From positions 1,614,001-1,678,000 of the forward strand of contig JAQFVV010000184.1 of assembly GCA_028023455.1 (NCBI GenBank): a stretch of 64,000 nucleotides of DNA. The letters are read 5' to 3'. The notes under the pieces were generated by a model. It was not told the DNA's origin. It saw only the letters and a program-made list of their open reading frames with translations, and did not search any database. Position numbers and translations under genes: made by a program. Of the stretch, positions 46,812-58,341 are shown in pieces. How positions within the stretch are numbered: position 1 is the stretch's first letter; every line of letters begins with the position of its first letter. This stretch comes from Epiperipatus broadwayi. Lineage: Eukaryota > Onychophora > Udeonychophora > Euonychophora > Peripatidae.

Positions 46812-47003
46812 TCAATAATATTTTCGATTTTTCAAAACATCTTTTTTTCTACTCATACGACAAAACGTAATACCAAACAACACACGTCTATGTTTTTCAT
46901 CATTAAAACAAAACAAAAAAACATAAATAAAATTGCGAATAAGAGGCATTCTTGATTGAGATCTATTATATTTTTCACTTGTATTAAATAATTTGATACT
47001 CAT
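46812..47003 (-). CDS. Doubtful short frame left of a possible promoter
   Basis: A 63-codon minus-strand frame beginning MSIKLFNTSEKYNRSQSR, ending in a basic stretch. Its only support is its place directly left of the relatively GC-rich segment 47010-47080, from which a plus-strand exon candidate also departs. No domain, no clear splice donor. Could equally be noise. Confidence 0.15.
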   Translation of the reverse strand: MSIKLFNTSEKYNRSQSRMPLIRNFIYVFLFCFNDEKHRRVLFGITFCRMSRKKDVLKNRKYY

Positions 47004-47100
47004 ATTATAAATATTTCAGTGGTGCCGTAGCGCACCCTAACGCTTTTCATCTTGTTTACCGTTTTGCTACCATGGAAACGTACTTATGTAGAGATAAATT
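47004..47100. promoter_or_regulatory. Possible bidirectional promoter with X-box-like site
   Basis: A small island with several CpG steps (GGTGCCGTAGCGCACCC) in very AT-rich DNA. GCTACCATGGAAAC at 47066-47079 is close to the X-box bound by RFX factors (GYTRCC-AT-RGNAAC). Candidate first exons lie on both sides. Inference only; X-boxes are typical of ciliary genes in animals. Confidence 0.3.
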
Positions 47101-47159
47101 TTTGTCGTGCTATAGATGAAAAAATTACATTGCATATTTCTTTTGTGTAAAGACTTCAG

Positions 47160-47242
47160 ATGAATATAATCAAAGCGATAGTAGATGATAAAAAATCAAA
47201 AAAAAGTAATACCTACAATTTGCGTCCTAGTCACAAATTGAA
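47160..47242 (+). CDS. Possible first coding exon of an unknown gene
   Basis: ATG at 47160 opens 27 codons (MNIIKAIVDDKKSKK.., then NTYNLRPSHKLK) that end at a consensus donor GTAAGT (47243-47248). It lies 80 bases after the X-box-like site. No family is recognised and the next exon was not found. Confidence 0.3.
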
Positions 47243-47248
47243 GTAAGT

Positions 47249-48797
47249 TTTTGTTTAACGTTATTTTAAAGCTTTTCTTCTTAAACTATTTTAATAAATA
47301 GTTATTTAGATCAATGTTTTTTGAAAATTGATGAGCAATATTGAGTTGTTTTTTAAAAAGTACTTTCACCAGAGTGGCATTAAAATTAAACAGCAATTAT
47401 TAATTGCAAATTCAATTCTAGGGCAATTAGTTTGAAAACATATTTTTGTTCATTGCTTATGACTATATATCATTGTCTCGTACAAATTTTTAGCAATTAT
47501 AAAATTTATTCATTTGCTTTAATTTATATGAATATATAAATGGAGAATTTATTCCATGCAATGGCAGATCATTAATTAGTATTCTAAATCATCAAATAGA
47601 TTATAACCAACTCGCTAAAAGATAAAGACGTACGTGAAGCGTAATAAATATATAAAGATAAATACGTACATGGAGCGTAATAAATATATATAAATGTATG
47701 TGCGTTGGATAAATACATCTGACCGAACATAATGTAAGTATTAATTTGCTAATAATTCCCCAATGAATAGTTAATATAATATAATGATCAAAAATGTAAA
47801 TTCCTGCTTGGGAATATTGTAAACAAATGTGATCGCGTATATCGAAAAAATATGCTGCAATGTATGCAACTTTTATAATTTTTGAGTGTCTTTCAGCTGA
47901 AATAAGATATTGCCTATCACGTCAAACCGAAGTAATAAAATCAATTATTGCAGCAATTGGAATATATTGGAGTAAAATAGTAAATTACTACAAAAACATA
48001 TACATACCAAAATTATTCCAATATAATGTTACATTGTCTTATATTTAACGTGAAGGGGTTTCAGCTTTAATATAGATTATAAACAATTTTGTAGCCTGGG
48101 CTTTAGAATTAGGCAAGCTGCAGTGGCTTTAAATCATATGGTCCTCATGATTTCAATGACAATTTCAAATTAACTAGTTTTGTTAGCATTGATACGGGCA
48201 TGGCTTCTGAGCTCATGATTTTAATAGCTTTCAGTCAGCTTTAGATCAATTATACAAGAGTGACTTTAAAGTTAAATGGTTCTTTATAGACTTCTGGGAT
48301 AGCAAATCTTTTCAAAGTTGAGTCTTTCTTTGTAGCTGTTGTGTATTCAATCACTATGCTGAATGCCAACAAAATAACAAAAATTATAGACTATAAGTTT
48401 TAAAGAAAAACATCAAAATAAAGATGAAAATATATTTATTTACATTAATATACATAACACATTATGTACAATTGGGCCTTCAGTATTTCCAATAACTACT
48501 AACAATTTGACCACCCGACAGTTATTCCCACACCTATACCTTCCTAAAGTTTTGCATTTACTAATGTCATCAAATCAGTCCTTGAATTGTAGCATTGTTT
48601 CCCACTAAAGGCTAATACTCCCCATGGTTAAACACTAACCACTGTCTTCACTATTAGATCTGAATAAATAACTAAAAAATTGTTTATACTCACAGTTCGG
48701 CTCTGCACAGTTCTTATGAGACCTTATCAGGCATACACAAATAAAAATAAGACCGGTGCAGTCTGTTTAAGTTTCTTATCCGGCTGTTTGCACTTAC
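47249..48797. other. AT-rich DNA with a 36-bp tandem pair
   Basis: No gene recognised. 47621-47656 and 47657-47692 are tandem 36-bp units (GATAAAKACGTAC.TG.AGCG then TAATAAATATATA). Confidence 0.45.
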
Positions 48798-48880
48798 AAA
48801 AGCTCAATCTCTGGGATGATGTCCCTTGCAGCAAAAAAGTTGCTACAACTTTTCCAACAGCTTTCCTTTCTCCTGACATT
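48798..48880 (-). CDS. Possible coding exon beside a hammerhead repeat
   Basis: On the minus strand an acceptor-like TATGTTACAG is followed one base later by ATG (48879). 27 codons follow (MSGERKAVGKVVATFLLQ..) to a donor GTAAGTG at 48797-48791. A second donor-like GTGAGT lies further on (about 48694). Base composition is more balanced than the surroundings. No family recognised. It starts only 14 bp from the left end of the hammerhead repeat, so it could also belong to another transposon. Confidence 0.22.
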
Positions 48881-48893
48881 CTGTAACATAACA

Positions 48894-49440
48894 AGGGTGG
48901 CACTACTATATGGGGAGTTTTGCCTTTGTTTACAACAAATTATGTGCTAGTTTAGAGATGGTGATCATGTGATGTTTGATGGTTTAATACCAATCCTGCC
49001 TAATAGGATAGTGGTGGCTATGGTTGTTTAAGAGCCAAAGACACCAAAATGTATGGGTGCTGAATTGAGTTCAGACCCATATGACTATATAAGCTATTGA
49101 GCTTAGATTGAAGATATTAACAATGTTTTCAATTTCATTCTCATAGTTTTGTAGTAAAGTAGAGTTAAAAGGTAGCTGCTGGAGGGTTGCATTAGATCTT
49201 AAGATCTAGGTGCAGTGCTCTCAGATCCAAGGCTCCTCACTGATGATGGCCACAAGCCAGAAACTAGTCTGGGGATATTGGATTAGTGGGCACTAGATAG
49301 GGATTTTATGCACAAGCCTTCTGGCATCCATTGATTACTCTGTTTGGCACAGGGTGGCACTACTATATGGGGAGTTTTGCCTTTGTTTACAACAAATTAT
49401 GTGCTAGTTTAGAGATGGTGATCATGTGATGTTTGATGGT
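48894..49440 (+). mobile_element. Hammerhead repeat family A, locus 2 (retrozyme-like)
   Basis: One monomer (period 457 bp) plus 90 bp of a second: 48894-48983 and 49351-49440 are identical. It is homologous to the 22-kb locus along its whole length (shared phrases include CCAATCCTGCCTAATAGGAT and GCATCCATTGATTACTCT) but clearly diverged. One hammerhead ribozyme is present. Identical ends on a diverged body fit copying from a tandem or circular RNA template. No target duplication is obvious. Confidence 0.83.
49225..49283 (+). ncRNA. Type I hammerhead ribozyme A4
   Basis: Core CUGAUGA at 49240-49246, stem II UGGC/GCCA with loop CACAA, GAAAC at 49260-49264, cleavage predicted after C49269. Stem I as in the other family A copies. 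The pair closing stem II is U-A here and A-U in copy A1, a compensatory change. Confidence 0.88.
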
Positions 49441-50775
49441 ATATTATTTAGTAATCTATTAATAATTTTTTGTTGTGAACTCTATTGAAGCTCGATTGAA
49501 ATAAATTCCAAACTAATTCTTGATTAATATTTTCACTGCTCTGCTAAATTGAGAGTGATTTTTTTTTTTTTAATGAGAAATAGGTTATGGTAGGAAATAA
49601 GGTCTGTACATCATATGGTCACAGGAAATGTTTTTTAATTGTGGAAATAATTGTAAGGCTTGATTGTACTTTGGCTATAATTTTTTTCAGTGAGAACAAT
49701 ATTCGAAAAATTAATCATATTGGTTGCTTGACTCTTTTGACTGCATGAGATTAAATAGAAGCATATAATGTATCTCATAAGAATTTGCTAGTATATTAAT
49801 AACCTAATCAGTAGTCCAATTTAAAGCTTTTCCTGACTACTTACTTTTTTCTCTAGATCCATTGATCTTTTTCCAGTTGTTGATAATGAGGAACTTTTGT
49901 GTCAATTTTTCATAAAGCAAATATTTTTATAAAAATTTACCGTTGCAATAAATGTTTGAAGTTGTTTTGTCTTAGATATATAGGAACTTTCTTTTATAAT
50001 TACAATTTTATTTACAACAGGCTATTATACAAGACATCATTGTAAATAGATGTCTTTGCATCTTTTGATAATGCACTGGAAATCTTGTTTCATTTTTAAA
50101 TGGTGATCTTTTTATATCAAATTAATATTTATATTTTTTTGTTGTTGTTCATATTTAATTCAGTAATTGGGTCAAATAATGATTGCAACAAGTTTTTCCA
50201 CTGATCATTCAGAATCTTCAAGAAGTCAAATAGAAGAGAAATCTGTAGACTTGCAAATCAGTTTCAAAATAACCATGAGGCAATATACTGTTATGTCTTA
50301 CTAAAAGTGTACATGTGCATATGTAATTTGGTGAGAAATTAAATTAATGCACTCTAGAAAATTTAGAAATGCAGTACATTAAAGATTTGCAAAGATATAG
50401 AAATAACCAAAAGTATCTAATTAGCAAAGTATGCGATGGGATTAATTATGCAAATTTACTGATTCCGAATAAAAGATGGGAAACAAGCACATATGTTGTG
50501 GTTGTGTTATGGATATCACAATAAAATGTAGTAATAAAATATTGTAATACTGAATATAGAAGTGTGATATTTGTCATTGTGGTGATGCAGCAGTCTTCTA
50601 GTATGCACTAAGTGAAGAACTATGCATGCAGAGATTAGTGCAGTAAAGTGTACAATTTAGTACAGTGATCAGAGAATGCAAGAAGATTCTCAACTTTGTC
50701 TGCAAGCCTATTAGTGTTAAACAACCAACCAACAAGCTTCTGAAATAATAATACATTTATTAATCTATTATATAT
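49441..50775. other. AT-rich unique DNA, no gene seen
   Basis: No repeat or gene recognised. It ends in a TA-rich site where LTR element 3 was inserted. Confidence 0.45.
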
Positions 50776-51360
50776 TATAACAGGTTCGTCGCTTTTCTAC
50801 ATATTATAAAATTTATATTTGGTCATTCTTTATGGTTGATCCTATGCTATGTGTATTAATACTATCATTTGTAACTTCAAAGAGATTTATTAATGAACGA
50901 AATCCATTATCTTTAATTTTACCGAGATGGACTTATAGTAGCCATAGACCTGGAAGTAAGTTATTCTCAACTCCTCTCCCATAAAACAAAAAAAAAAAAA
51001 AATAAACATAATGGCATATGTATATATACTTGGTATCAATCTTTTAAAATTACCATTAATCAATATTTCCCGATCAACATATTTATGGACATCAGAATTA
51101 TCCAATTCCAAGTGCCACTCCTATGGTTTACATAGGAATTATGCTGATGGATTACTAAGGTTGGTCATAGCATACTAAAAATATGCTGGCTAGCTCACTC
51201 AGAGCAGATAGTATTTAAACTGACATAGATGTGTTAATAGGAATAGACCACACTAAACTATTTGCGAAAACACGTACATATTATTTTAACTAAGTTATAA
51301 TTATAAAACAAGAAAATAAATTATGGTGCTCATTTGTTTTAATAAAATGCAATTATATAT

Positions 51361-53606
51361 TCTACCGTCCCCTTCCTTTCTATGCGCCGGCTCCCTATTA
51401 AACCGTTCCTAAAAGGGATTGTGAGCTCCAAAACAAACATGATACAGCGTAAAGATTTATTTATTTTTTCTTATATCAATAGTTGTTCATTATCAACACA
51501 AGAGGGCGCCAGATACGATGATTTGATTCACAATTTAATTTCTCGCATCACCTTACGTCATATCAAAACGATTTTGAAGTCTAATCCCTGCCCATAAGCT
51601 CGAACTCCCAGCATGGACCAATAGGGGTCACTCAGGGTCACGATGTAATTGCCTTCAAGACTATTATTCTGGCAAATGACACAATATTAACCAATGGATA
51701 AGAAGATCGGTTGACTAACAGATCGGTCCAAGCATTGGACGGGATCATTGGTTATTTACAACTAATACGAATGTTAGGTTGAGGCATCATTAGAATAAAC
51801 AATTAGACGCTTATAATATCATCCCCCCTTTTATCCTACAGTCCAATAGAATTATTTATACTAGCTCTATTGACATTTACTTATATTTATTAATAATAGG
51901 CCCTCCCAACTCTTAAACCTATCTTAACCACATAATAAGTAAACATCGTGACTTACGGCACGATGAAATTTAAAAGAAATAAACAAAACAACAAAAAAAT
52001 AATAAGAAAGACAAATTTAAAAGTAAAATAATTAATTGCATGAATAAATGCTAATTTTAATAATAATTTCAAAAAAATATATATTTAATTATAGAGAATG
52101 ATTTGAGGAATGCTCGACTTGTTTAAATAAAAAAAAAATTTATTGAATATAAAAAAAATGAAACATTGATTAATAGCTTTATTTGCATGCCCATACGCGC
52201 ATTCTCGCACTCGCACAGAAAAGAACATATTATGCATAATAAACATGGATGATAAAATATATTTCCTTTTTTTACATTTTTGAAATTAGGTGTGTGTTAT
52301 AGTCTATCTGCGAAAGAAAAATAATAATTAGGATCAAAGTTCATAACTGGAAAGATCCTAAGATTTAAATATGAGGAACTATGTAGCATCTGATATTTTT
52401 ATTTACGAAAGTTGAGATTAAAATAATAAGATTTAAATATGAGGGATTACGGATCATTTTATATTTTGATTTACGAAAGTCGAATTTAATTAGTTATGAG
52501 ATTGCCTTTTAAAGTTTACATAAAGAATGAATGGAAGCATTATAAAATAAAGTGTTTACCTAGGATTTTGCTTATTCTTCTGCTGCTTCTAATTTGGTGA
52601 GGGTTCGAACCTGGTAGATGATGTTTCCATAATACATGGTTATTCATTTCACATAAGTTCAGCGTAGTATGTTTGGACGATTCTTGTATATTAAACGGAA
52701 CAACGTCCTTGGACTGATTGGAGTACTATGTTCGGACGGTACTGTTGTTGATCATTCATAGCTGTGGAGATGTTCTGGCGGCGGAGCGTCGATCAATCAC
52801 TGAAGGGTTTCTTAGCCCATCATGACGATCGACGCTCTAAATGTTAATTTCATAGTGATCATATTGGATAAACCGGATAGCAAAAAAAAAGAAAAAAAGT
52901 TCTAGTTATAGCTTCCGGAGGAATCTAGGAAAAAACTATAAGCATAAGCATAAAAAAAGTGTAAAAGCTCTTTTTTTAGATTTAGATTCATATTTATATG
53001 GGTTGGTTATTATCTGAGGATCGAATCTCCACCCAGAGTTCAATATTCTTTGAGTTGTCGTTGGGGTCCGTGTCCTACGTAATGTCCACTCAATCCATAT
53101 GCTTGAGGCAATCTTAGGTTTATGCAATCTCACATTGCAATCTCAGTTAGAAAAAATTCATACTTATTCACCTTTTATGCATACATGTGTGCGTGTTTTA
53201 AGAGAACAATATAATTTACATTAGTTTACAAGTCGAGCATTTAATCTCAAAATCACTTCTATAAGCTTTTAACTTTCACCACAGTATAACTTAAAATAAA
53301 CCCCTTTTTAATTACCCCCGCGGTATATACAAGTAGAAATCACTTATTGAGATTTAAAATGGCATATTAGTAATACTTTATATTTATTTTTTTTTTAGAG
53401 AATATTATTATAGTAGATTGTATGAAAGCCTTAAACTATTTAATCAGAAATATTAACATTTTATTTTACAGTGTATTTTATAACGCATTGAAAGAAAACT
53501 ACATTTATTTTTTATCATAAGTTGAAAGTGAAAGAAGAAAAAATATAGAGTGTTTACATTGCTCGTGTGTGTGCGTATATACCTGTACCGACTTTGTCTC
53601 GGTACA
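51361..53606 (-). mobile_element. Solo LTR (2.25 kb) nested in element 3
   Basis: Absent from the other LTR of element 3, flanked by ATAT (51357-51360 and 53607-53610). On the minus strand it starts TGTACCGAGAC and ends GGGACGGTAGA (terminal CA mutated). Size, ends and target site fit the other long LTRs here, but the sequence is a different family. It has a more GC-rich patch with the inverted pair GAGCGTCGAT (52784-52793) and ATCGACGCTC (52828-52837). The short frame at 51382-51597 is not supported as a gene. Confidence 0.8.
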
Positions 53607-54211
53607 ATATATATATATTTAAATGGTTGGAAATAATTATTTAATACATATTTTAGATATTTTGACATTACTATCATTTACATGAATTAAAAATATAGAA
53701 ATAAACTACGAACTGCATATAAATTGCTTATAACTCATATAATTATAAATTAAAGGAAAACATACATATATTTTTAGACCCTGGGGAACTGAAATTGTTC
53801 ATATACATATGGAAAATAAACTTATTCAGTAAGGCTATAGTTACAATGATTGTCTAAGAATGTCTTTATTTTGCACTTTAAATTCAGCATAGATAATAGA
53901 ATTTATATTATTTGTTGAGATGAGCGGGTTGGACGTGGGTTTCGAGTTTGGTAGATGACACAATCATGTAGCAGACTTCTTTTCCGTGGGTATTAAACAG
54001 CAGTCAATAATAAGAAATCAATCAGAATCCCCTATCTCTAGATTTTTTTCTATTTATTCCTTTCTTTTTTTTTCTAGAAAGTTTTATTTTCACTCATCTA
54101 TTGCAATCTTTCCCATCAATCCTCAAAATGTTTGATATTTTATCCTACGCAATCTACTTAATCCAAAATACCATTATTTCAAATCCGGTTTCTTTTATCT
54201 TCTCATTTCTT

Positions 54212-54265
54212 TTTTTTTTTTTAAGTGTCATAGCATCGGCCGGGACGCGAACCCGCAACCTGTTG
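54212..54265 (-). repeat. tRNA 3'-half insertion with A-tail
   Basis: Absent from the matching place in the other LTR (57893). On the minus strand it reads CAACAGGTTGCGGGTTCGCG, then TCCCGGCCGATGCTATGACA and an A-run. GGTTCGCGTCC is a good T-loop/box-B. It is flanked by TCTTCTCATTTCTT (54198-54211) and TCTTCTTATTTCTT (54266-54279), a 14-bp target duplication with one difference. A tail and duplication indicate LINE-type retroposition of a 5'-truncated SINE or tRNA fragment. Confidence 0.72.
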
Positions 54266-54696
54266 TCTTCTTATTTCTTTTTACAAAAGAAAACCTTTTA
54301 GCAAGTTTCTATCTTAACAATTAATTAGAAACATTTTTTTTTTAAAAAAAAAAACTATACAATAGATGCAAATAGCATTTCATAGATACATCTGTTACCT
54401 TTTTAGCAATGGTGTATTTTCTTTTTAATTAGAAAAAAATAAAATAAAATTGTACATATAAATTATACCTTTTCAAGGAAGTTACTTTTTACATTTGATT
54501 ATATATAAAATAATATACACACACATACCTCATCAAAACAAATAAGCACAAAACCCCTTAAGCCTATTTTGGGTAACTATTTATTTATTTTGCCCCAATC
54601 AAATACATATATATCTGATTCCCACATCTATATATATATATGATTATGTACAGTTCCTTTGACTTGTAATAGGGTTCCAACCTGGTTCCTGTTGCA

Positions 54697-54715
54697 ATAG
54701 CCCCCCCCCCCCCAC
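54697..54715 (-). promoter_or_regulatory. Polypurine tract of element 3
   Basis: A run of about 15 C on the plus strand (G on the minus strand) ending CTAT right before the minus-strand start of the 3' LTR. The layout is the same as in element 1 (G-run, then TAT, then TG). Confidence 0.75.
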
Positions 54716-56494
54716 ATTCAGAAACCTTCAAACATGGTCTACATGTTTGGATGTCTCAATCTTAACTAAAACAAAAAAAACTAACATTTCCTATTCTTTA
54801 GGATGACAGATATTCATCATTTAAACTGTTACTCTTTGTTTATATCATGTCTCCAAAACCTGAAAGAGAAAAAAAGAAGACCCACCAATCTGACAATACA
54901 TAATGGGTTTGACCACAAACAACAAATACACGATGTGTTACATATAATATACAGTTGACTCCTCACCAGCTTAAATTTGGCCACACAATCCCAAAAATAT
55001 ATATGTAATAATAAAATAAATGGAAAGAATGACCTTTATTACACTCTGGTGCTTCAGAGTCTTAAGAATGGGAGGAAAAATTTAAAAGTGATACCCAACT
55101 CTTGTTGCGACAATTAGGGTTAAATGTGTTTTGCCCAAGATGCTGCTCACTTCTGGAATTTTATGGGTAGGGCAATATCTGTACACCATGCTCTCCTCAG
55201 AGTCTTAAAGGCTTTAGGTTCATGGCAGAATTTTCTCATCTGCATCATGGAAGATTATATAGGTTCTCACCCTGGCTCAAAACCATATCCGAAAACAGGA
55301 GCCACCATACACACTATGGCACACACCCGGCTCAAGCAGTGAAAAACCCTCTGTCCATTGTCAAAATTTAGAGACCACTCCTCTTCCCAAAATTCCACAG
55401 CTATAACTATCTAGCATAACAGTTAAACTACAACAACACTAAACAAACACTAAATCATAAGTAATTTCAAAAATCTAAATGTTTATATACATTTCCTTTA
55501 ATCTAGTTTATTGACTATATTATAGTGTCCATGGACTTGACCTTTTCCCCCAGTCATAGGTGAACCTAAACAGCAGTCGCTGCTCATCACTTCCACAATA
55601 CCATTTCTGTACTGTTTCATAGTCTTTTTTTTCATGATTCTTTGGTTTCTGATTCAGGCCCAACCATTTTCATTAATTCTCATTGCTATTTTACTTACAA
55701 TAACTATTTTCATTACTTCAGATCTCAGGTTGATGCTGAAATATCCCTGTAAAATTTTTAGATAGTCAACTGGAGCTTTGCCCTTTTGACAAGAAAATGC
55801 CCAAATTTTTAGGAATTGGTTCTTGTTAATCTGAGCCAGCAGGTATTTTTTTGTGGCTTCTCGATCTTCTGCTATTTTCCCACTCATTACCTGATCTTTC
55901 TTTTTTTCAACTATGTCCTGACTTTTGTCTATTACCTCCATTTTTCTTTTATTTACACTTATCTTCAATTTCACCTATACTTTGTTTTTTCGCCATGTCA
56001 TTATCTCTCTCTCCCCCTGACTACTCCCTTTTTTTCTTTCCAATCTTTGCTCTAATTTCTAAAACTTCCTTTTTGATTGTGATTCCATTTTTTGTTCTAA
56101 CTTTTTTAATTTCCTCATGACAACCTCTATCATATTCATTTCTCCTTTCTTTTCTGTCTTCAGCTGATCCATTTTCTTTTGTGACTGGGTTTTCATGTAC
56201 CTCCTTTTTCCCTCTCTAACCCAAACTATTTCACACTCACATTACCTCTATATATATTTAACACTTTATCTCAAACAACAAATGTGCCAAGCTTAATTTT
56301 TCAGCCCACGAAGTACTGTACCACATGTCATAATTTTCTGTATTTCAGTCTATTTAAAATCCTCTTTAATATTAATATTTCTTAATTCTAATTCTTATCG
56401 CAAAAAAAAAAAAAAGAAACTTTTTTTAAAATTCAAAACAAAATATGTTACAGCAAAACTTCTTATATATTCTTAACACTCTCCACTTTTTATA
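54716..56494 (-). pseudogene. Internal region of element 3 with gag-start remnant
   Basis: Near the 5' side a minus-strand coding stretch starts around 56196 (MKTQSQKKMDQLKTEKKGEM) and is strongly helical and charged, like the gag starts of elements 1 and 2. Frame 55654-55974 (106 codons, with KGKAPVDYLKILQGYFSINL) continues a gag-like protein in another phase. The remaining 900 bases (54716-55650) show no pol domain and are not recognised; the plus-strand frame 55124-55342 there has no support. Confidence 0.55.
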
Positions 56495-56514
56495 GCCCCA
56501 TCATTGGGAGACCA
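56495..56514 (-). promoter_or_regulatory. Primer-binding site of element 3
   Basis: TGGTCTCCCAATGATGGGGC on the minus strand, one base inside the 5' LTR. It is similar to the site of element 2 and sets the direction of the element. Confidence 0.78.
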
Positions 56515-56515
56515 T

Positions 56516-58337
56516 TGTAACAGGTTTGTCACCTTTCTACATATTATAAAACTATATTTGGTCACTCGTGATTGATTTTATGCTATATGTATTAATACTA
56601 TCATTTATAACTTCAACAATTTATTCATGAATGAAATCCATTATCTTTTATTTTACTGAGATGGACTTATAGTAGCCATAGACCTGGAGGTAAATTATTC
56701 TAAACTCCTTTCCCATAAAACAAAACAAAAAAAAATAAACATAAAGATATATTTATATATACTCTGTATTAATTTTTTAAAATTACCATTAATCAATATT
56801 TCCTTTATGGACATCGGAATTATCCGATTCCAAATGCCAATCCCATAGTTTACATAGGAATTATGCTGATGGATTACTAAGGTTGATCATAGTATACTAA
56901 AAATAAATCCGACCGCTGGCTAGCTCATTCAGAGCAGATAGTATTTAAACTGACAGAGATGTGTTAATAGGAGTCAACCACACTAAACTATTTGGTAAAA
57001 CACATACATTTTATCTTAACTAAGTTATAATTATAAAACAAGAAAATAAATTATGGTGCTCATTTGTTTTAATAAAGTGCAATTATACACATATTTAAAT
57101 GGTTGGAAATAATTATTTAATACATATTTTAGTTAATTTGGTTTTATTATCATTTACATAAATTAAAAATATAGAAATAAACCATGAACTGCACATAAAT
57201 TGATTTTAATTCGTATGATTACAAATTAAAGGGAAAATATACATATTTTAGTTATTTTTGCTTTACTATAAATTAAAAATATAGGAATAAAATATTAACT
57301 GTGCATCCATTGCTTATAACTCATATGATTATAAATTAAAGGAAAATATACATATACCTTTAGTCCCTGGGGAACTAAAATTGTTCATGTATATATGGAA
57401 AGTAAACTTATTCAGTGAGACTGCAGTTACAATGATTGTCTGAGAATGTCTTTACTTTGCACTTTAAATGAAGCTTACATGATGGAAGTTATATTATTTG
57501 TTGAGATGAGCGGGTTGGATGCAGATTTTAAGTTCAGTATATTACACAGTGACATAGCAGCCTTCTTCTCCATGGGCATTGGGATAAAGCCAGGCATGTT
57601 AGGACTTTACCCCACATTATGATTATATTAGTGTACATATAATTTCTGTCTAATAGCATAATTCAAATAATCACTAGGAAAATATTAAACAGCAGTCAAT
57701 AATAAGAAATCAATTGGAATCCCCGATCTCTAGATTTTTCTATTTATTCCTTTCTTTTTTTTTTCTAGACAGTTCTATTTTCACTTGTCTATTGCAATCT
57801 TTTCCATCAATCCTCAAAATGTTTGATATTTTTAGTCTTATTCTGCGTGATCTACTTAATCCAACATACCGTTGTTTCAGATCTGTTTTCTTTTGTCTTC
57901 TTATTTCTTTTTACAAAAGAAAATCTTTTAGCAAGTTTCTATCTTAACAGTTCATTAAAAACATTTTTTAGAAAAAAAAAAAACTCTATACAATAACTAA
58001 TGCAAATAGCATTTTATAAATAAACATCTTGTGCCTTTTTAGCAATGGCTATTTTCTTTTTAATTAGAAAAAAATAAAATAAAATTGTACATATAAATTA
58101 TGTCTTTTCAAGAAAGTTCTTTTTACATTTGATTATATATAAAATAATATACACACACACACCTCATCAAAACAAATAAGCACAAAATCTCCCTTAAACT
58201 TATTTTAGTTAATTATTTATTTATTTTGCCACAATCAAATACATATACATCTGATTTCCACATCTACATATATATATATGTGACTAACTACAATCCCTTT
58301 GACTTGTAAACAGGGTTCAAATCTGGTTCCTATCACA
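56516..58337 (-). repeat. 5' LTR of element 3
   Basis: Direct repeat of the 3' LTR. It contains an extra internal tandem repeat of about 115 bp (57118-57357; phrases like ATAGGAATAAA..TTAAAGGRAAATATACATAT occur twice) and about 120 bp near 57562-57683 not found in the other copy. Confidence 0.85.
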
Positions 58338-58341
58338 ATAT

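Larger units (their letters stand above)
50776..54696 (-). repeat. 3' LTR of element 3, split by a solo LTR
   Basis: 50776-51360 and 53607-54696 match 56516-57085 and 57091-58337 in order. Compared with the 5' LTR it carries a 2.25-kb solo LTR and a tRNA-fragment insertion, and lacks about 120 bp present at 57562-57683. Confidence 0.82.
50776..58337 (-). mobile_element. LTR element 3: long-LTR gypsy derivative with nested insertions
   Basis: Direct repeats 50776-54696 (which contains a nested solo LTR) and 56516-58337 enclose about 1.8 kb. On the minus strand the LTR starts TGTGATAGG (3' copy TGCAACAGG) and ends CCTGTTACA (3' copy CCTGTTATA). ATAT flanks both outer ends (50772-50775 and 58338-58341). 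A primer-binding site abuts the right LTR and a G-run polypurine tract the left, so it reads on the minus strand. No protease, RT or integrase is visible. Like element 2 it must depend on proteins from elsewhere. Confidence 0.85.

Noticed and set aside
52600-52625. tRNA gene suggested by GGTTCGAACCTGG
   Set aside because: Only a box-B-like string; no acceptor stem, box A or cloverleaf could be formed around it.
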